64,000 bases of DNA, taken from positions 459,687-523,686 of the forward strand of contig JAJYOK010000001.1 of assembly GCA_021796215.1 (NCBI GenBank). The letters are read 5' to 3'. A model generated the notes under the pieces. It ran no database searches, was not told the DNA's origin, and worked only from the letters and a program-made list of their open reading frames with translations. The position numbers and the translations under genes are program-made. This DNA comes from Bacteroidota bacterium (lineage in GTDB: Bacteria; Bacteroidota; Ignavibacteria; UBA10030; UBA8401). The stretch's first letter is position 1, and every line of letters begins with the position of its first letter. This document shows positions 1-7,803 of this stretch, in pieces.

Positions 1-268
1 GAAAGCCGGTGAAAAATGCGCCGGCGCCGAGGGCAATCACAGTTAAATCTAGAAAAATCCATAAGCCAAATGCAAAACGATTGTCCATGTTCGTGTGCCA
101 TAATCCGTCTGCAAGGCACAAGTAAATTGCATACACACCGAAACAGAGGAGAGCGGTCCACGGTAATATCCAAAAAAGAAAATTTGTGAACGAAGTTCGC
201 TCCACGCCTCGCGGCATAAGTCCTGCCTCGCGTGCCACGATCGGCCGGGTTTTCAATTTGTTATCCAT
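1..268 (-). CDS. NrfD-like quinol-interacting membrane subunit, 5' part only
   Basis: The first 89 codons of a membrane protein whose remainder lies beyond the window edge. It starts with ATG at 268, overlapping the last 8 bases of the ferredoxin gene, so the two are translationally coupled. After a basic cytoplasmic N-terminus (MDNKLKTRPIVAREAG) come hydrophobic segments at about residues 28-50 and 61-85. Position after a four-cluster ferredoxin and a molybdopterin-family subunit is that of NrfD/PsrC/QrcD anchors, which bind menaquinol and join the complex to the membrane. Family assignment rests mainly on context, because only two membrane segments are visible. Confidence 0.72.
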   Translation of the reverse strand, partial: MDNKLKTRPIVAREAGLMPRGVERTSFTNFLFWILPWTALLCFGVYAIYLCLADGLWHTNMDNRFAFGLWIFLDLTVIALGAGAFFTGF

Positions 269-1034
269 AAATTTCCTCCTTCTTCGTGCGCGTGAGAGCT
301 TGTTCTGCCATTTCACGAACCCATGCCCGTCCGGAATTGAAATATACTTTTGGCTCTGTTCCTAAGCGGGAAAGAAATCGGAAAGTATTTTTGCTTTTGA
401 TCGCTTGAGAAATTTCCGATGATCCATCTTCGAGATCGCCGAAGATGATCGCTTTATTCGGACACGATTCAACACATGCCGGGACGTAATCATTCGGATC
501 AATCTTTTCGCTTCCATTGGCTGCGGCTTTTTGCCGTGCCGTATGTAATCTTCCGTGACAAAAGTTGCATTTCTCCACTACGCCGCGCATTCGAGGCGCA
601 ACATCAGGATTCAATTGCAGTTTCATTCCATCGGTCCATTTCGGATCGCGCCAGTTGAAATAGCGCGCGTGGTACGGGCATGCGGCCATGCAATATCTGC
701 AACCCAAGCACCGCTGCGGAATTTGCCCGACAATTCCGGTCAGCGGATCAATTTCGACGGCATTTTGCGGGCACACGGTGACGCACGGAGTTTCGTTTTC
801 GCATTGCTGGCAAAACATCGGAACAAACACAGAATCACTTTGGGGAAATTGTTCATCGTTTGGAATTTCAAAAACGCGCATCCACGTAATTCCTGTCCGC
901 GTGTTTGTCTGCTGGTATGCGGGCGGAACATTGTTCTCAACTGCGCATGCAACGGCGCACGCACCGCAGCCGTTGCAGCGATCGAGGTCAATCATCATTC
1001 CGTATTGGGATTTTTTTTCAGAAATAGTTTCCAT
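261..1034 (-). CDS. Four-cluster ferredoxin subunit of a CISM respiratory complex (QrcC/PsrB-like)
   Basis: A 257-residue electron-transfer protein. It opens with a C-x2-C-x2-C-x3-C motif at residues 20-30 (CNGCGACAVAC), followed by CQQCENETPCVTVC, CLGCRYCMAAC and a last group built from CNFC and CVESC. This is the sixteen-cysteine pattern of DmsB/PsrB/QrcC subunits that carry four cubane clusters. ATG at 1034 is chosen over an upstream in-frame start because it lies two bases after the stop of the preceding gene and begins the conserved part of the protein. It would pass electrons between the catalytic subunit and the quinone-binding anchor encoded immediately downstream. No Tat signal is present, so export would be by hitchhiking with its Tat-exported partner. 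Confidence 0.9.
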   Translation of the reverse strand: METISEKKSQYGMMIDLDRCNGCGACAVACAVENNVPPAYQQTNTRTGITWMRVFEIPNDEQFPQSDSVFVPMFCQQCENETPCVTVCPQNAVEIDPLTGIVGQIPQRCLGCRYCMAACPYHARYFNWRDPKWTDGMKLQLNPDVAPRMRGVVEKCNFCHGRLHTARQKAAANGSEKIDPNDYVPACVESCPNKAIIFGDLEDGSSEISQAIKSKNTFRFLSRLGTEPKVYFNSGRAWVREMAEQALTRTKKEEIYG

Positions 1035-1036
1035 AA

Positions 1037-3136
1037 TTAGATTTTCGAGACCTTTGCTTGTGTTATTCTCCACGTTCCATGATCGGAGATTGTGCATAAA
1101 GAGAGAACATCGTTGTAAGTTGCATCGGAAAAATTTGTTTCGTTCAATGCGGGCCCAACAGATGCCAGGATAACTCCGGGTTGAATCGAAGTATTTAACT
1201 TCACGCGAACATTCATTTTTCCCTCTTCCGTTTCCAGCAGGGCAGTGTCGTTGCTTCTTAGTCTGTAACGCGTCGCCGTTTCAGGATTGATAGATATTGT
1301 TCCAGCATTTTCTCTCAATTCAGATTCTTGAAACAGTTTGCTTAAAATCGGAGAGATACTTGAAGACGAAACTGCAACTTTCCATCCCTGAGGAATGAGA
1401 ACAAGACTGTTGGTTGTTTTCGGAACATTTTTTGGGGCTGCAATATTCAATGTGAAGCGGAACGGATGGTGAGAATTATTTGGTTTGTCGCTCCATGCAG
1501 CGCCTTCGAACAGTTTTTTGCAGAGATCATCTGCAGAGAGAAATTCAGAAACAGGTTTTGTCGTTCCATCACTGTAAGAAAATACCGAGCCGCGTTTAGT
1601 AGAAAATATCTTTTCTGCCTTTTGCTTTACTGCTTCTTCAGTTGTCGGAATTTCCAACTGCATTCCAACGGACTGAGTGATTAATTTGAAAAGATTCTCC
1701 GGTTCAATAACAGTTTCCGGCTTTGCAAAGAGAGGAACTGCTACGCTGAACGAGTTTACATTGGAAGTTACGTGAGCAGGAACTTCCACCAATGATTCGT
1801 ACGGCGCCGGAGAGGGAAGAATATAGTCGGCGTGTGCCGCAATTTCGTTCAGGTATGGCGACAAGCTTATAATCGTATGCTGCGGCTGAAGTTTTCTTTC
1901 GATTAAGTTCCAAGGCAGTGCATAACCAGAATCAACAGAATCTATAAATAAAACTTCAATTGAATGATCTTGAATTGCATTCCAATTTCTCGCGATGTGG
2001 TTTTTATTTTCCTTTTGCAAATCGCGAATTACAATTCCGCCATCTGTACCGATTGAACCGATCAGAATATTCAGCGACGCGATGGCTTTTTCAGTTTCAT
2101 TGTTAAATGGACCGGCACCGGGATTTGGTCCGCTCAATACAATTGCGGATTTAGATTGAGCAAGCTTATTTGCTGTTTGACGGATAATAGAAAAGTCAAT
2201 GCCGGTTATTTCAGAATATTGTGCCGGAGTAAATTGCAGCGCCGCATGTTTGAGCTTTTCAAAATCTGTTATTTGTCGAAGTGCCGCTAATAAAACCAGA
2301 TTTTCTTTTATCAAAACGTTAGCGATTGCAAGAGCGGCGAAATATTCAGTATCCGGTTTTATTGGGAGCCAAACATCGGACTGTAATGCCGTGCGCGATT
2401 GGCAGCTTTCAATTTGAATAAGCTTGAGGCCGCTTTCTTTTCTTTTACCGAATATTTTGCGCATCCTTCCCGGAATCCCCCAATCATCAAGAAGCGGTGC
2501 ACCAAAACTGACAATTAATTGGGTATTCTCAAAATCATAACCGAGCTTCGCATTATTTTTATCAATCATCTCATGCAGGGTACTGAGCGTTGCATCTTCT
2601 CTGGAAGGATGCGTTGCATAAATTCCATTTGAGAGCTGATTCAAAAATTCAAAGTAAATTTCAGAAGTTATTCTTCCGGGTTGCTGATCGAAAACTGCAA
2701 TGGCGCCGTTACTTTTTTGAATTTGTGAAGCAATTTCATTTACGGCTGTTTGAAAAGAAATTGGCTCCATTGCGCTGTCGGGACTCTTGTGAAGAAATTT
2801 TTGAGGTAAGGCAACCCGCAGCGGATGATTTACAAGGTGATGTCCCGCCAGTCCGCGCGCACACAAAGCACCATTATCAATCGGATGGCGCGGAATCCCG
2901 ATCAGTTGGCAGGGAATTCCGTTCACACATTTCGCTTTGACTCCACATCCTGCCGCACACAGAGTGCAGTTTGAATATTTGATGGAAACCGGTCCCTGCG
3001 GCAATGGAGGAGTGAGAGACCAATTTTGAGTCCAGATTGACGAATCGTCGAGCACTTTATACGGGAGCGGCGTGAGGAAAAAGCCGACGGCCGATCCGCC
3101 GATTAATTTTAAAATATTTCTTCGAGTAATGTTCAT
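1037..3136 (-). CDS. Tat-exported molybdopterin-oxidoreductase-family subunit (QrcB-like)
   Basis: A 699-residue protein with a twin-arginine signal (TRRNILKLIGG, residues 4-14) followed by a hydrophobic stretch, hence predicted periplasmic. A [4Fe-4S] motif follows, with Cys57, Cys60, Cys64 and Cys92 (CTLCAAGC ... LCARG), as at the start of molybdopterin oxidoreductases. The length is short for this superfamily and close to QrcB of the Qrc menaquinone reductase. In established work QrcB belongs to the superfamily but has no detected molybdenum, so catalysis by this subunit should not be assumed. Neighbour order (multiheme cytochrome, this protein, ferredoxin, NrfD) is exactly QrcABCD. The ATG at 3136 is 17 bases after the cytochrome stop and has no good Shine-Dalgarno. 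A polysulfide or thiosulfate reductase-like role is the main alternative. Confidence 0.8.
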   Translation of the reverse strand: MNITRRNILKLIGGSAVGFFLTPLPYKVLDDSSIWTQNWSLTPPLPQGPVSIKYSNCTLCAAGCGVKAKCVNGIPCQLIGIPRHPIDNGALCARGLAGHHLVNHPLRVALPQKFLHKSPDSAMEPISFQTAVNEIASQIQKSNGAIAVFDQQPGRITSEIYFEFLNQLSNGIYATHPSREDATLSTLHEMIDKNNAKLGYDFENTQLIVSFGAPLLDDWGIPGRMRKIFGKRKESGLKLIQIESCQSRTALQSDVWLPIKPDTEYFAALAIANVLIKENLVLLAALRQITDFEKLKHAALQFTPAQYSEITGIDFSIIRQTANKLAQSKSAIVLSGPNPGAGPFNNETEKAIASLNILIGSIGTDGGIVIRDLQKENKNHIARNWNAIQDHSIEVLFIDSVDSGYALPWNLIERKLQPQHTIISLSPYLNEIAAHADYILPSPAPYESLVEVPAHVTSNVNSFSVAVPLFAKPETVIEPENLFKLITQSVGMQLEIPTTEEAVKQKAEKIFSTKRGSVFSYSDGTTKPVSEFLSADDLCKKLFEGAAWSDKPNNSHHPFRFTLNIAAPKNVPKTTNSLVLIPQGWKVAVSSSSISPILSKLFQESELRENAGTISINPETATRYRLRSNDTALLETEEGKMNVRVKLNTSIQPGVILASVGPALNETNFSDATYNDVLSLCTISDHGTWRITQAKVSKI

Positions 3137-3153
3137 GGAAGTTTGCGGTAATA

Positions 3154-3768
3154 TTATTTATGACACTCAATGCATCCGTCTCTGCGCCCGTTCTTTTCGT
3201 GGCAGTGAACGCAGCGATCCATCTTCATTCCTTCCCATGGATGTGATGGAATTCCCGAAATATTTTCTCCCCAAATATCCCGGCTGTATCCTGAAATTCT
3301 GTTTACCTGATACACTTTTAAGCGGGCGGATTCACCTATCGGTCCGTGGCATTCTTCGCATTTAAGATGGGCAAGCCGAACGTGCGAAGCATGGGAAAAA
3401 TATGCGTTATCCGGCTGCCGAGAATAAATGTGCCAAGGGATTTCTTTGTTAGGAATAATGTAATTTTCGACCAGCGACTTTTCATTTGCAGATTCACCGA
3501 TAGGAGAGGAGTGGCATTCCGCACATTTCGCAACTGCGGGAATGCCGAGGAATCTTCCGTCGTCGCTAATAACGTGGCAGTCCTCGCACGCCATTCCAGC
3601 TTGTTCTCCAGTATGAACTTTATGGCTGAATTGAATCGGCTGCGGTTCGCTTTTGTACAACACCATCGGAAAAATGAACCACCCGATGACAAGCATTCCG
3701 GCGAAGCCGCTTCCAAATAAAAATTTTCCTGTTGATGGCAGTGCTATTTTCAATTTTCTTTTCAGCAT
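3154..3768 (-). CDS. Membrane-anchored pentaheme cytochrome c (QrcA/ActA-like)
   Basis: A 204-residue protein with one hydrophobic anchor near residues 15-37 and five CxxCH heme-attachment motifs (CEDCH, CAECH, CEECH, CVHCH, CIECH). Distal-ligand-like FSHKVH and FSHASH precede two of them. QrcA has six hemes and ActA of alternative complex III has five, so the heme number points to a relative and not a strict QrcA orthologue. The ATG at 3768 shares bases with the preceding stop (TAATG) and has a GGAG six bases upstream; this favours it over an upstream TTG. The cytochrome probably exchanges electrons with soluble periplasmic cytochromes while the complex reduces or oxidises menaquinone. Confidence 0.87.
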   Translation of the reverse strand: MLKRKLKIALPSTGKFLFGSGFAGMLVIGWFIFPMVLYKSEPQPIQFSHKVHTGEQAGMACEDCHVISDDGRFLGIPAVAKCAECHSSPIGESANEKSLVENYIIPNKEIPWHIYSRQPDNAYFSHASHVRLAHLKCEECHGPIGESARLKVYQVNRISGYSRDIWGENISGIPSHPWEGMKMDRCVHCHEKNGRRDGCIECHK

Positions 3769-4715
3769 TATTTTCTCCAATCAGCAAATGGCGAGAAAAA
3801 CTCGTTGGACATTTGTAAAAGCTCGTCCCGGTTAATGTGTTGCGCAAGTCCGGCGTAAAATCCCCCGCCGTCTGCCATCAACACTGCACCATTCACATCG
3901 GAACGCGCAGTAAGTTCGTGTGCAAATGCCGACATCCGCTCGACTTCATGTTTCATCCACTCGACCGCTTCATTGCCGGAAATGAGCTGGTGGCAGACTG
4001 AAGATCGTTCGCTTGATTTGAGAATCTCACCTTCATATAACCAGCCGTAGCCGTACGGATCGGCAAGAAGTTTTCCGGGATTTGTGCGAAGGTAAGTGTT
4101 TGCACGCAGCACGCAGATTTGGTTTGGAAAGACGAGCTGAAGGTCTATGCCGCGAACAGTGAACGCGACTGTCGGCCGTTGAATTCCTTTTACTGTAACG
4201 AACGTAATTGTTTCAATGGAGCCGAGAGTTTTCGCAAGAAACGCATCAATACCGACATGCAATGTGCCTTCTTCTGTGACATCGAGCCACATGTGATTCG
4301 GTGCATACCATAATGAAGTTGGAACGCGGATTTCAGAAATCATTTCTTCTCCGACGGAAGGCTGCTTGTCCTGGTCAGCGGCAGGGATTGCATTTTCAGG
4401 ATTTGCGAGTGCAAGAAACAAATCGCAATACTTGTGGCTGTCGGTTCCGCATTGTGAAAGAAGAGACTCGGTGTATGGAATATATTTCGTTACAGAAGCA
4501 GCGGTACAATATTGAACGAGAGATTCTGTAAGAAACGGGCAGCGGGCGGCACTTGGATGTTCTTCAAGATGCTCTTTTACTGCCGCGCAGTGTACATACT
4601 CGGATGATGAACAGCGCTCATTTTCCGGTTGTTCCGGAAGACGAACAATCATCTTCCGGAATGCCGATGCACCGCAAAATTTTACCTGAGCTTCTCTGAG
4701 AAATGGACAGCGCAT
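3768..4715 (-). CDS. Cys-repeat protein with a lipoyl-lysine-less GcvH-like domain
   Basis: A 315-residue protein. The N-terminal part has two copies of a four-cysteine pattern: CPFLREAQVKFC followed by C-x7-C (CSSSEYVHC), then CPFLTESLVQYC followed by C-x7-C (CGTDSHKYC). This is an internal duplication able to bind metal or an Fe-S cluster. The second half reads like glycine-cleavage H protein (APNHMWLDV..., VGIDAFLAKTLG, then NPGKLLADPYGYGWLYEGEI), but the segment that should hold the lipoylated lysine reads AFTVRGIDLQLVF, so lipoylation appears impossible. The stop overlaps the start of the cytochrome gene. ATG at 4715 begins MRCPFL; a TTG 27 bases upstream is possible. Function is unknown. 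A maturation or electron-transfer role in the respiratory complex is inferred from coupling only. Confidence 0.75.
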   Translation of the reverse strand: MRCPFLREAQVKFCGASAFRKMIVRLPEQPENERCSSSEYVHCAAVKEHLEEHPSAARCPFLTESLVQYCTAASVTKYIPYTESLLSQCGTDSHKYCDLFLALANPENAIPAADQDKQPSVGEEMISEIRVPTSLWYAPNHMWLDVTEEGTLHVGIDAFLAKTLGSIETITFVTVKGIQRPTVAFTVRGIDLQLVFPNQICVLRANTYLRTNPGKLLADPYGYGWLYEGEILKSSERSSVCHQLISGNEAVEWMKHEVERMSAFAHELTARSDVNGAVLMADGGGFYAGLAQHINRDELLQMSNEFFSPFADWRK

Positions 4716-4750
4716 AATATTCTCGATGATTTTTTTAATCAATAACTCAG

Positions 4751-5047
4751 CTAATTTTCAGAGCGCTGGATGTTCGGCTCGTCTTCTTCAGTTTTATTTA
4801 CGGCAAATTCCTTCTCATCAATTTTCTTTCCGCCATCTGCCATCGTAATTCCCAAATTGCCAAGAATGAAGGAATGATCATCCTGCAATACCCCAACGGG
4901 GTTTCCAACCGGCACGGTTGATTTTTTTCTAACACGTTGCAACACTTCCTGAACCACAGTGCGCGTAACAATTGCCAAGCAGATGATTGTTACCGCTCCA
5001 AGGATAATGTTGGTAAGCGTCAGCCACGAAGTCTCGGATTCAAACAT
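4751..5047 (-). CDS. Small single-pass membrane protein, first gene of the respiratory operon
   Basis: A 98-residue protein with one hydrophobic segment at about residues 11-31 (TNIILGAVTIICLAIV), then a basic stretch (RVRKKS) and an acidic, polar C-terminus. ATG at 5047 is favoured over an in-frame GTG nine bases upstream because AAGGTGG sits five bases before it. It is the first gene after the minus-strand sigma-54 promoter and ends 35 bases before the Cys-repeat/GcvH-like gene. I do not recognise a family. Its topology would suit an accessory subunit or assembly factor of the complex. Confidence 0.7.
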   Translation of the reverse strand: MFESETSWLTLTNIILGAVTIICLAIVTRTVVQEVLQRVRKKSTVPVGNPVGVLQDDHSFILGNLGITMADGGKKIDEKEFAVNKTEEDEPNIQRSEN

Positions 5048-5107
5048 GAGGGCCACCTTTTTGTTTTTGTTGGAAGATATTTTGTAGCGTTGCTTTATGA
5101 TGTAAAG

Positions 5108-5122
5108 TCAAGCGGCGTGCCA
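5108..5122 (-). promoter_or_regulatory. Sigma-54 promoter of the respiratory operon
   Basis: On the minus strand the sequence reads TTGGCACGCCGCTTGA. The -24 element is TGGCACG and GG lies ten bases from the -12 position, as sigma-54 requires; the -12 dinucleotide is GA where GC is usual. It lies about 60 bases upstream of the first gene's ATG at 5047 and faces the activator gene's divergent operon. Confidence 0.72.
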
Positions 5123-5210
5123 ACATTACAATTATCGCTGTAACTAGTTGCGGCTAATACTTTAACGAGCGGGGAAATTAAATGAGGCGGTTATGAGGTG
5201 ATGGTTAAAG

Positions 5211-5227
5211 TGTGGGAAATTCCCACA
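5211..5227. promoter_or_regulatory. Perfect 17-bp palindrome, candidate activator binding site
   Basis: TGTGGGAA-A-TTCCCACA, eight-base arms around one base. It sits about 90-105 bp upstream of the minus-strand -24 element and about 235 bp upstream of the plus-strand one. The nearer distance is typical of enhancer sites for NtrC-family activators such as the one encoded at 7800-9158. Binding is inferred from symmetry and location. Confidence 0.6.
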
Positions 5228-5460
5228 AAGCGTGTAGAAGAATCCGACGCATGTAGGGTTTTCTGATATCCGGGTTTAGTGTGGTTTTTCACGACAAAAA
5301 CGGATTTGTTTTCTCGCCGAGGCGTTTCATACAAATTCTCTGGTGAAATTATTTACACGAAGGGAGACTTTTAGAGTTTCATTTTTCTGTGACAAAAATG
5401 AAAGTGAAGCAATTGAATGAAATTCATCGTTTTTTTTGTCTGGTGATGAAGAGTATTCTT

Positions 5461-5476
5461 TGGCACGTAGAATGCA
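5461..5476 (+). promoter_or_regulatory. Sigma-54 promoter of the kinase/metzincin/activator operon
   Basis: TGGCACGTAGAATGCA: GG at 5462-5463 and GC at 5474-5475, separated by exactly ten bases, matching the TGGCAC-N5-TTGCA consensus at all but one base. The start codon of the kinase is 70 bases downstream, so the regulators are probably autoregulated. Confidence 0.82.
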
Positions 5477-5545
5477 ATATTTTTAGTCAATTGTGGATCG
5501 TTTATAAAGAGCGTCAATCTTCGGATACACCACGGTGAACATATT

Positions 5546-7237
5546 ATGAAGCAAAGAATTTCACTTCTCAAAAAAATTATTCTGCGGCTTCCGCCAAAAA
5601 AGCTTTCACAAAAGCTGATTCTCTCGTTCACAGTGATCATGACATTTGTCGGCGCTGTTGCATCTTATATTCATGTGAAAACTCAGGAAAATCAGCTTCT
5701 TGACGCAATGGTTCTCGGCGCCGATCAATTGTCCGGAAGCATTACAAGTGCAACGTGGCATGCTATGCTTGCCGACCAGCGGGAAGCCGCATATCAAACA
5801 ATGGAAACGATTGCAAAGAAACAGGGCATCAGCAGGATACGGATTTTCAATAAAGAGGGTAGAATCATGTTTTCGACTGTCCCTGACGATACCGGTTCCG
5901 TTGATAAGGCGGCAGAAGCATGTTTTATGTGTCACTCCAAAGAACAGCCGTTGGTAAAAGTTGATATGCCGACACGCTCGCGTGTTTTCCGTACTGCAGA
6001 TGGGCACCGGCGGCTTGCAATGATCACTCCGATTTACAACGAGCCATCATGTTCAAATGCGGAATGTCATGTTCATCCCGCCTCCATGAGCGTGTTGGGC
6101 GTTCTCGATGTCTCAATGTCGCTTGATCGTGTTGATGAGGAAATGGCAATAGTCCGGGAAAGAGTTTTTCTTATTTCGGCGGCAATTGTTCTCATTATGA
6201 GCTTGTTCATTATTTATTTCACAAAACATTTTATTGACAAACCGATTCAACATTTGATTGAAGGAACACACGCCGTCAGCGAGATGCAGCTTGATCAGCC
6301 GATTGCTATTGAATCGAGCGAAGAACTCGGGGAGCTTGCGAAATCATTTGATATGATGCGCATCCGCTTAAAGGAAGCACTGAATGAATTAAATCTGTTT
6401 ACGCAAAATCTTGAAACAAAAGTTCAGGAACGGACAGAACAGTTGAAAGTTGCACATCAAAAATTGCTGCACAGCGACCGTCTTGCATCCCTCGGACAGC
6501 TTTCTGCAAGTGTCGCGCACGAAATCAACAATCCGCTTTCGGGTGTGTTAAATCTTTCGATGTTGATGCAGAGGATAATAAAGGACAACGGTATTCCACC
6601 GGAGCGGATTGAAGAGTTTCGGCAATACTTAAGCCAGATTGTAAAAGAAACCGCACGCGTGGGTAGAATTGTTCAGGACCTTCTTGCGTTTTCCCGCCGT
6701 CCCAAGCCGCTCCGTTCTTTTGTTGACCTTAATGCGATTATCACCACGACGGTGAGCCTTATTTCACATAAATTAAAACTGATGAATGTTCAAATTGAAT
6801 TGCGGTTGGAACAAAATCTTCCGCAGATTAGCTGCGACAACTCGCAAATTCAGCAAGTCGTTATTAACCTTGTGATGAATGCTTCTGAAGCAGTGCAAAC
6901 AAAGGAAAACGGGAAAGTGGTTGTACAGACATCGCATGTTGATAAGAAGCAGGTCATTCTTCAGATATCCGATAATGGTGATGGAATTCCCGAAGAGAAT
7001 CTTGCGAAAATATTCGATCCGTTTTTTACGACAAAGGGAGAAGGGAAAGGAGTCGGACTGGGGCTTGCCGTTGTGTACGGAATCGTCGAGGCACACAAAG
7101 GAGATATTGAAGTTAAAAGTAAGCTTGGGGAAGGGACAACGTTTGTTGTTACATTTCCTTTGAATGAGCAAGAAGAAAAAGAATTCAGTGCATCTAATTC
7201 AGCGGGGCAAACTGCACCAATGGGAATTTCAATGTGA
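5546..7237 (+). CDS. Membrane histidine kinase with periplasmic c-type heme motifs
   Basis: A 563-residue sensor kinase. Membrane segment one is at about residues 24-44, the periplasmic sensor at 45-205, and membrane segment two at 206-226. HAMP, coiled coil, HisKA (phospho-accepting His325 in SVAHEINNPL) and a HATPase domain (NASEAV, DNGDGIPEE, GLGLAVVYGIVEAHKG) follow. The sensor contains CFMCH at 126-130, a standard heme c site, and CSNAECH at 169-175, a CX4CH spacing that could also hold heme. This suggests redox, gas or heme-based sensing. ATG at 5546 is preceded by GGTGA at a good spacing. The stop overlaps the next start (GTGA). Its cognate regulator is the NtrC-type protein two genes on, and the likely target is the divergent respiratory operon. 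Confidence 0.88.
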   Translation: MKQRISLLKKIILRLPPKKLSQKLILSFTVIMTFVGAVASYIHVKTQENQLLDAMVLGADQLSGSITSATWHAMLADQREAAYQTMETIAKKQGISRIRIFNKEGRIMFSTVPDDTGSVDKAAEACFMCHSKEQPLVKVDMPTRSRVFRTADGHRRLAMITPIYNEPSCSNAECHVHPASMSVLGVLDVSMSLDRVDEEMAIVRERVFLISAAIVLIMSLFIIYFTKHFIDKPIQHLIEGTHAVSEMQLDQPIAIESSEELGELAKSFDMMRIRLKEALNELNLFTQNLETKVQERTEQLKVAHQKLLHSDRLASLGQLSASVAHEINNPLSGVLNLSMLMQRIIKDNGIPPERIEEFRQYLSQIVKETARVGRIVQDLLAFSRRPKPLRSFVDLNAIITTTVSLISHKLKLMNVQIELRLEQNLPQISCDNSQIQQVVINLVMNASEAVQTKENGKVVVQTSHVDKKQVILQISDNGDGIPEENLAKIFDPFFTTKGEGKGVGLGLAVVYGIVEAHKGDIEVKSKLGEGTTFVVTFPLNEQEEKEFSASNSAGQTAPMGISM

Positions 7238-7803
7238 ATGCAATTTATCTTGCAGCAATCGGAAATGTTGATGAACGCATTATGAAAAATTTGGAAACAA
7301 ATGTGTGGCAGGTTTTTGGGTTTGATGTTCAAAGGACATTTCCGTTTTCCGACCCTGCCTATGCTTTCAATCCCGAAAGAAACCAATACAGTTCGGCAGT
7401 TATTTTGCGCGAGATGTTGAAGCAAAAACCCGCAGATGCAGAGTGCATTTTCGGTGTAACAAATTACGACTTATTCATCCCGATGCTGAGTTTTGTGTTC
7501 GGACTTGCGCAGGTCAGCGGCAGTGCCGCCGTCATTTCGTTGGCACGGCTTCGTCAGGAATATTATCATCTTCCCGCGAATGATGCCTTGCTTCGCTCGC
7601 GTTCCGTCAAAGAAACAATTCATGAATTGGGGCACACGTTCGGGCTCACACATTGTGCTGACACACAATGCCCTATGTCACTTTCGAATACCATCCAGCA
7701 TGTTGATAGAAAAGGGGAAGACTTATGCAAAAATTGTTCACTCATTTTACATGAAACGATACAACAAAGGCATGGCGCTCATAACGCCGTGGAGAAACTA
7801 TGA
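7234..7803 (+). CDS. amzA: Archaemetzincin-family zinc metalloprotease
   Basis: A 189-residue protein with the full archaemetzincin signature: HELGHTFGLTHCADTQCPM, that is HExxHxxGxxHC-x4-CxM, followed after 16 residues by CKNC. The three histidines bind catalytic zinc and the four cysteines a second, structural zinc. The N-terminus (IYLAAIGNVDERIMKNLE) also fits the family and supports the GTG start, which overlaps the kinase stop. Its own stop overlaps the activator start (ATGA). No signal peptide is seen, so it should be cytoplasmic. Substrates of bacterial archaemetzincins are not established. Strict coupling between a kinase and its regulator suggests that it acts in this signalling pathway. 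Confidence 0.88.
   Translation: MNAIYLAAIGNVDERIMKNLETNVWQVFGFDVQRTFPFSDPAYAFNPERNQYSSAVILREMLKQKPADAECIFGVTNYDLFIPMLSFVFGLAQVSGSAAVISLARLRQEYYHLPANDALLRSRSVKETIHELGHTFGLTHCADTQCPMSLSNTIQHVDRKGEDLCKNCSLILHETIQQRHGAHNAVEKL

Larger units (their letters stand above)
5057..5545. other. 489-base divergent control region
   Basis: The spacer between the two divergent operons. It holds the two sigma-54 promoters and the central 17-bp palindrome listed separately. A weaker half-site (GGGGAAATT, about 5171-5179) and a degenerate dyad (GTGGTTTTTCAC, 5281-5292) may be further activator contacts. I see no credible small gene or RNA gene in it. Confidence 0.6.

Noticed and set aside
1037..3136. Calling the molybdopterin-family subunit a formate dehydrogenase or arsenate reductase
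   Set aside because: It is short, lies in QrcABCD order with a pentaheme cytochrome, and no substrate-specific motif is readable; QrcB-like proteins need not bear molybdenum.
3768..4715. A functional glycine-cleavage H protein
   Set aside because: The lipoyl lysine region lacks a suitable Lys, half of the protein is a Cys-repeat module, and no other glycine-cleavage gene is present.
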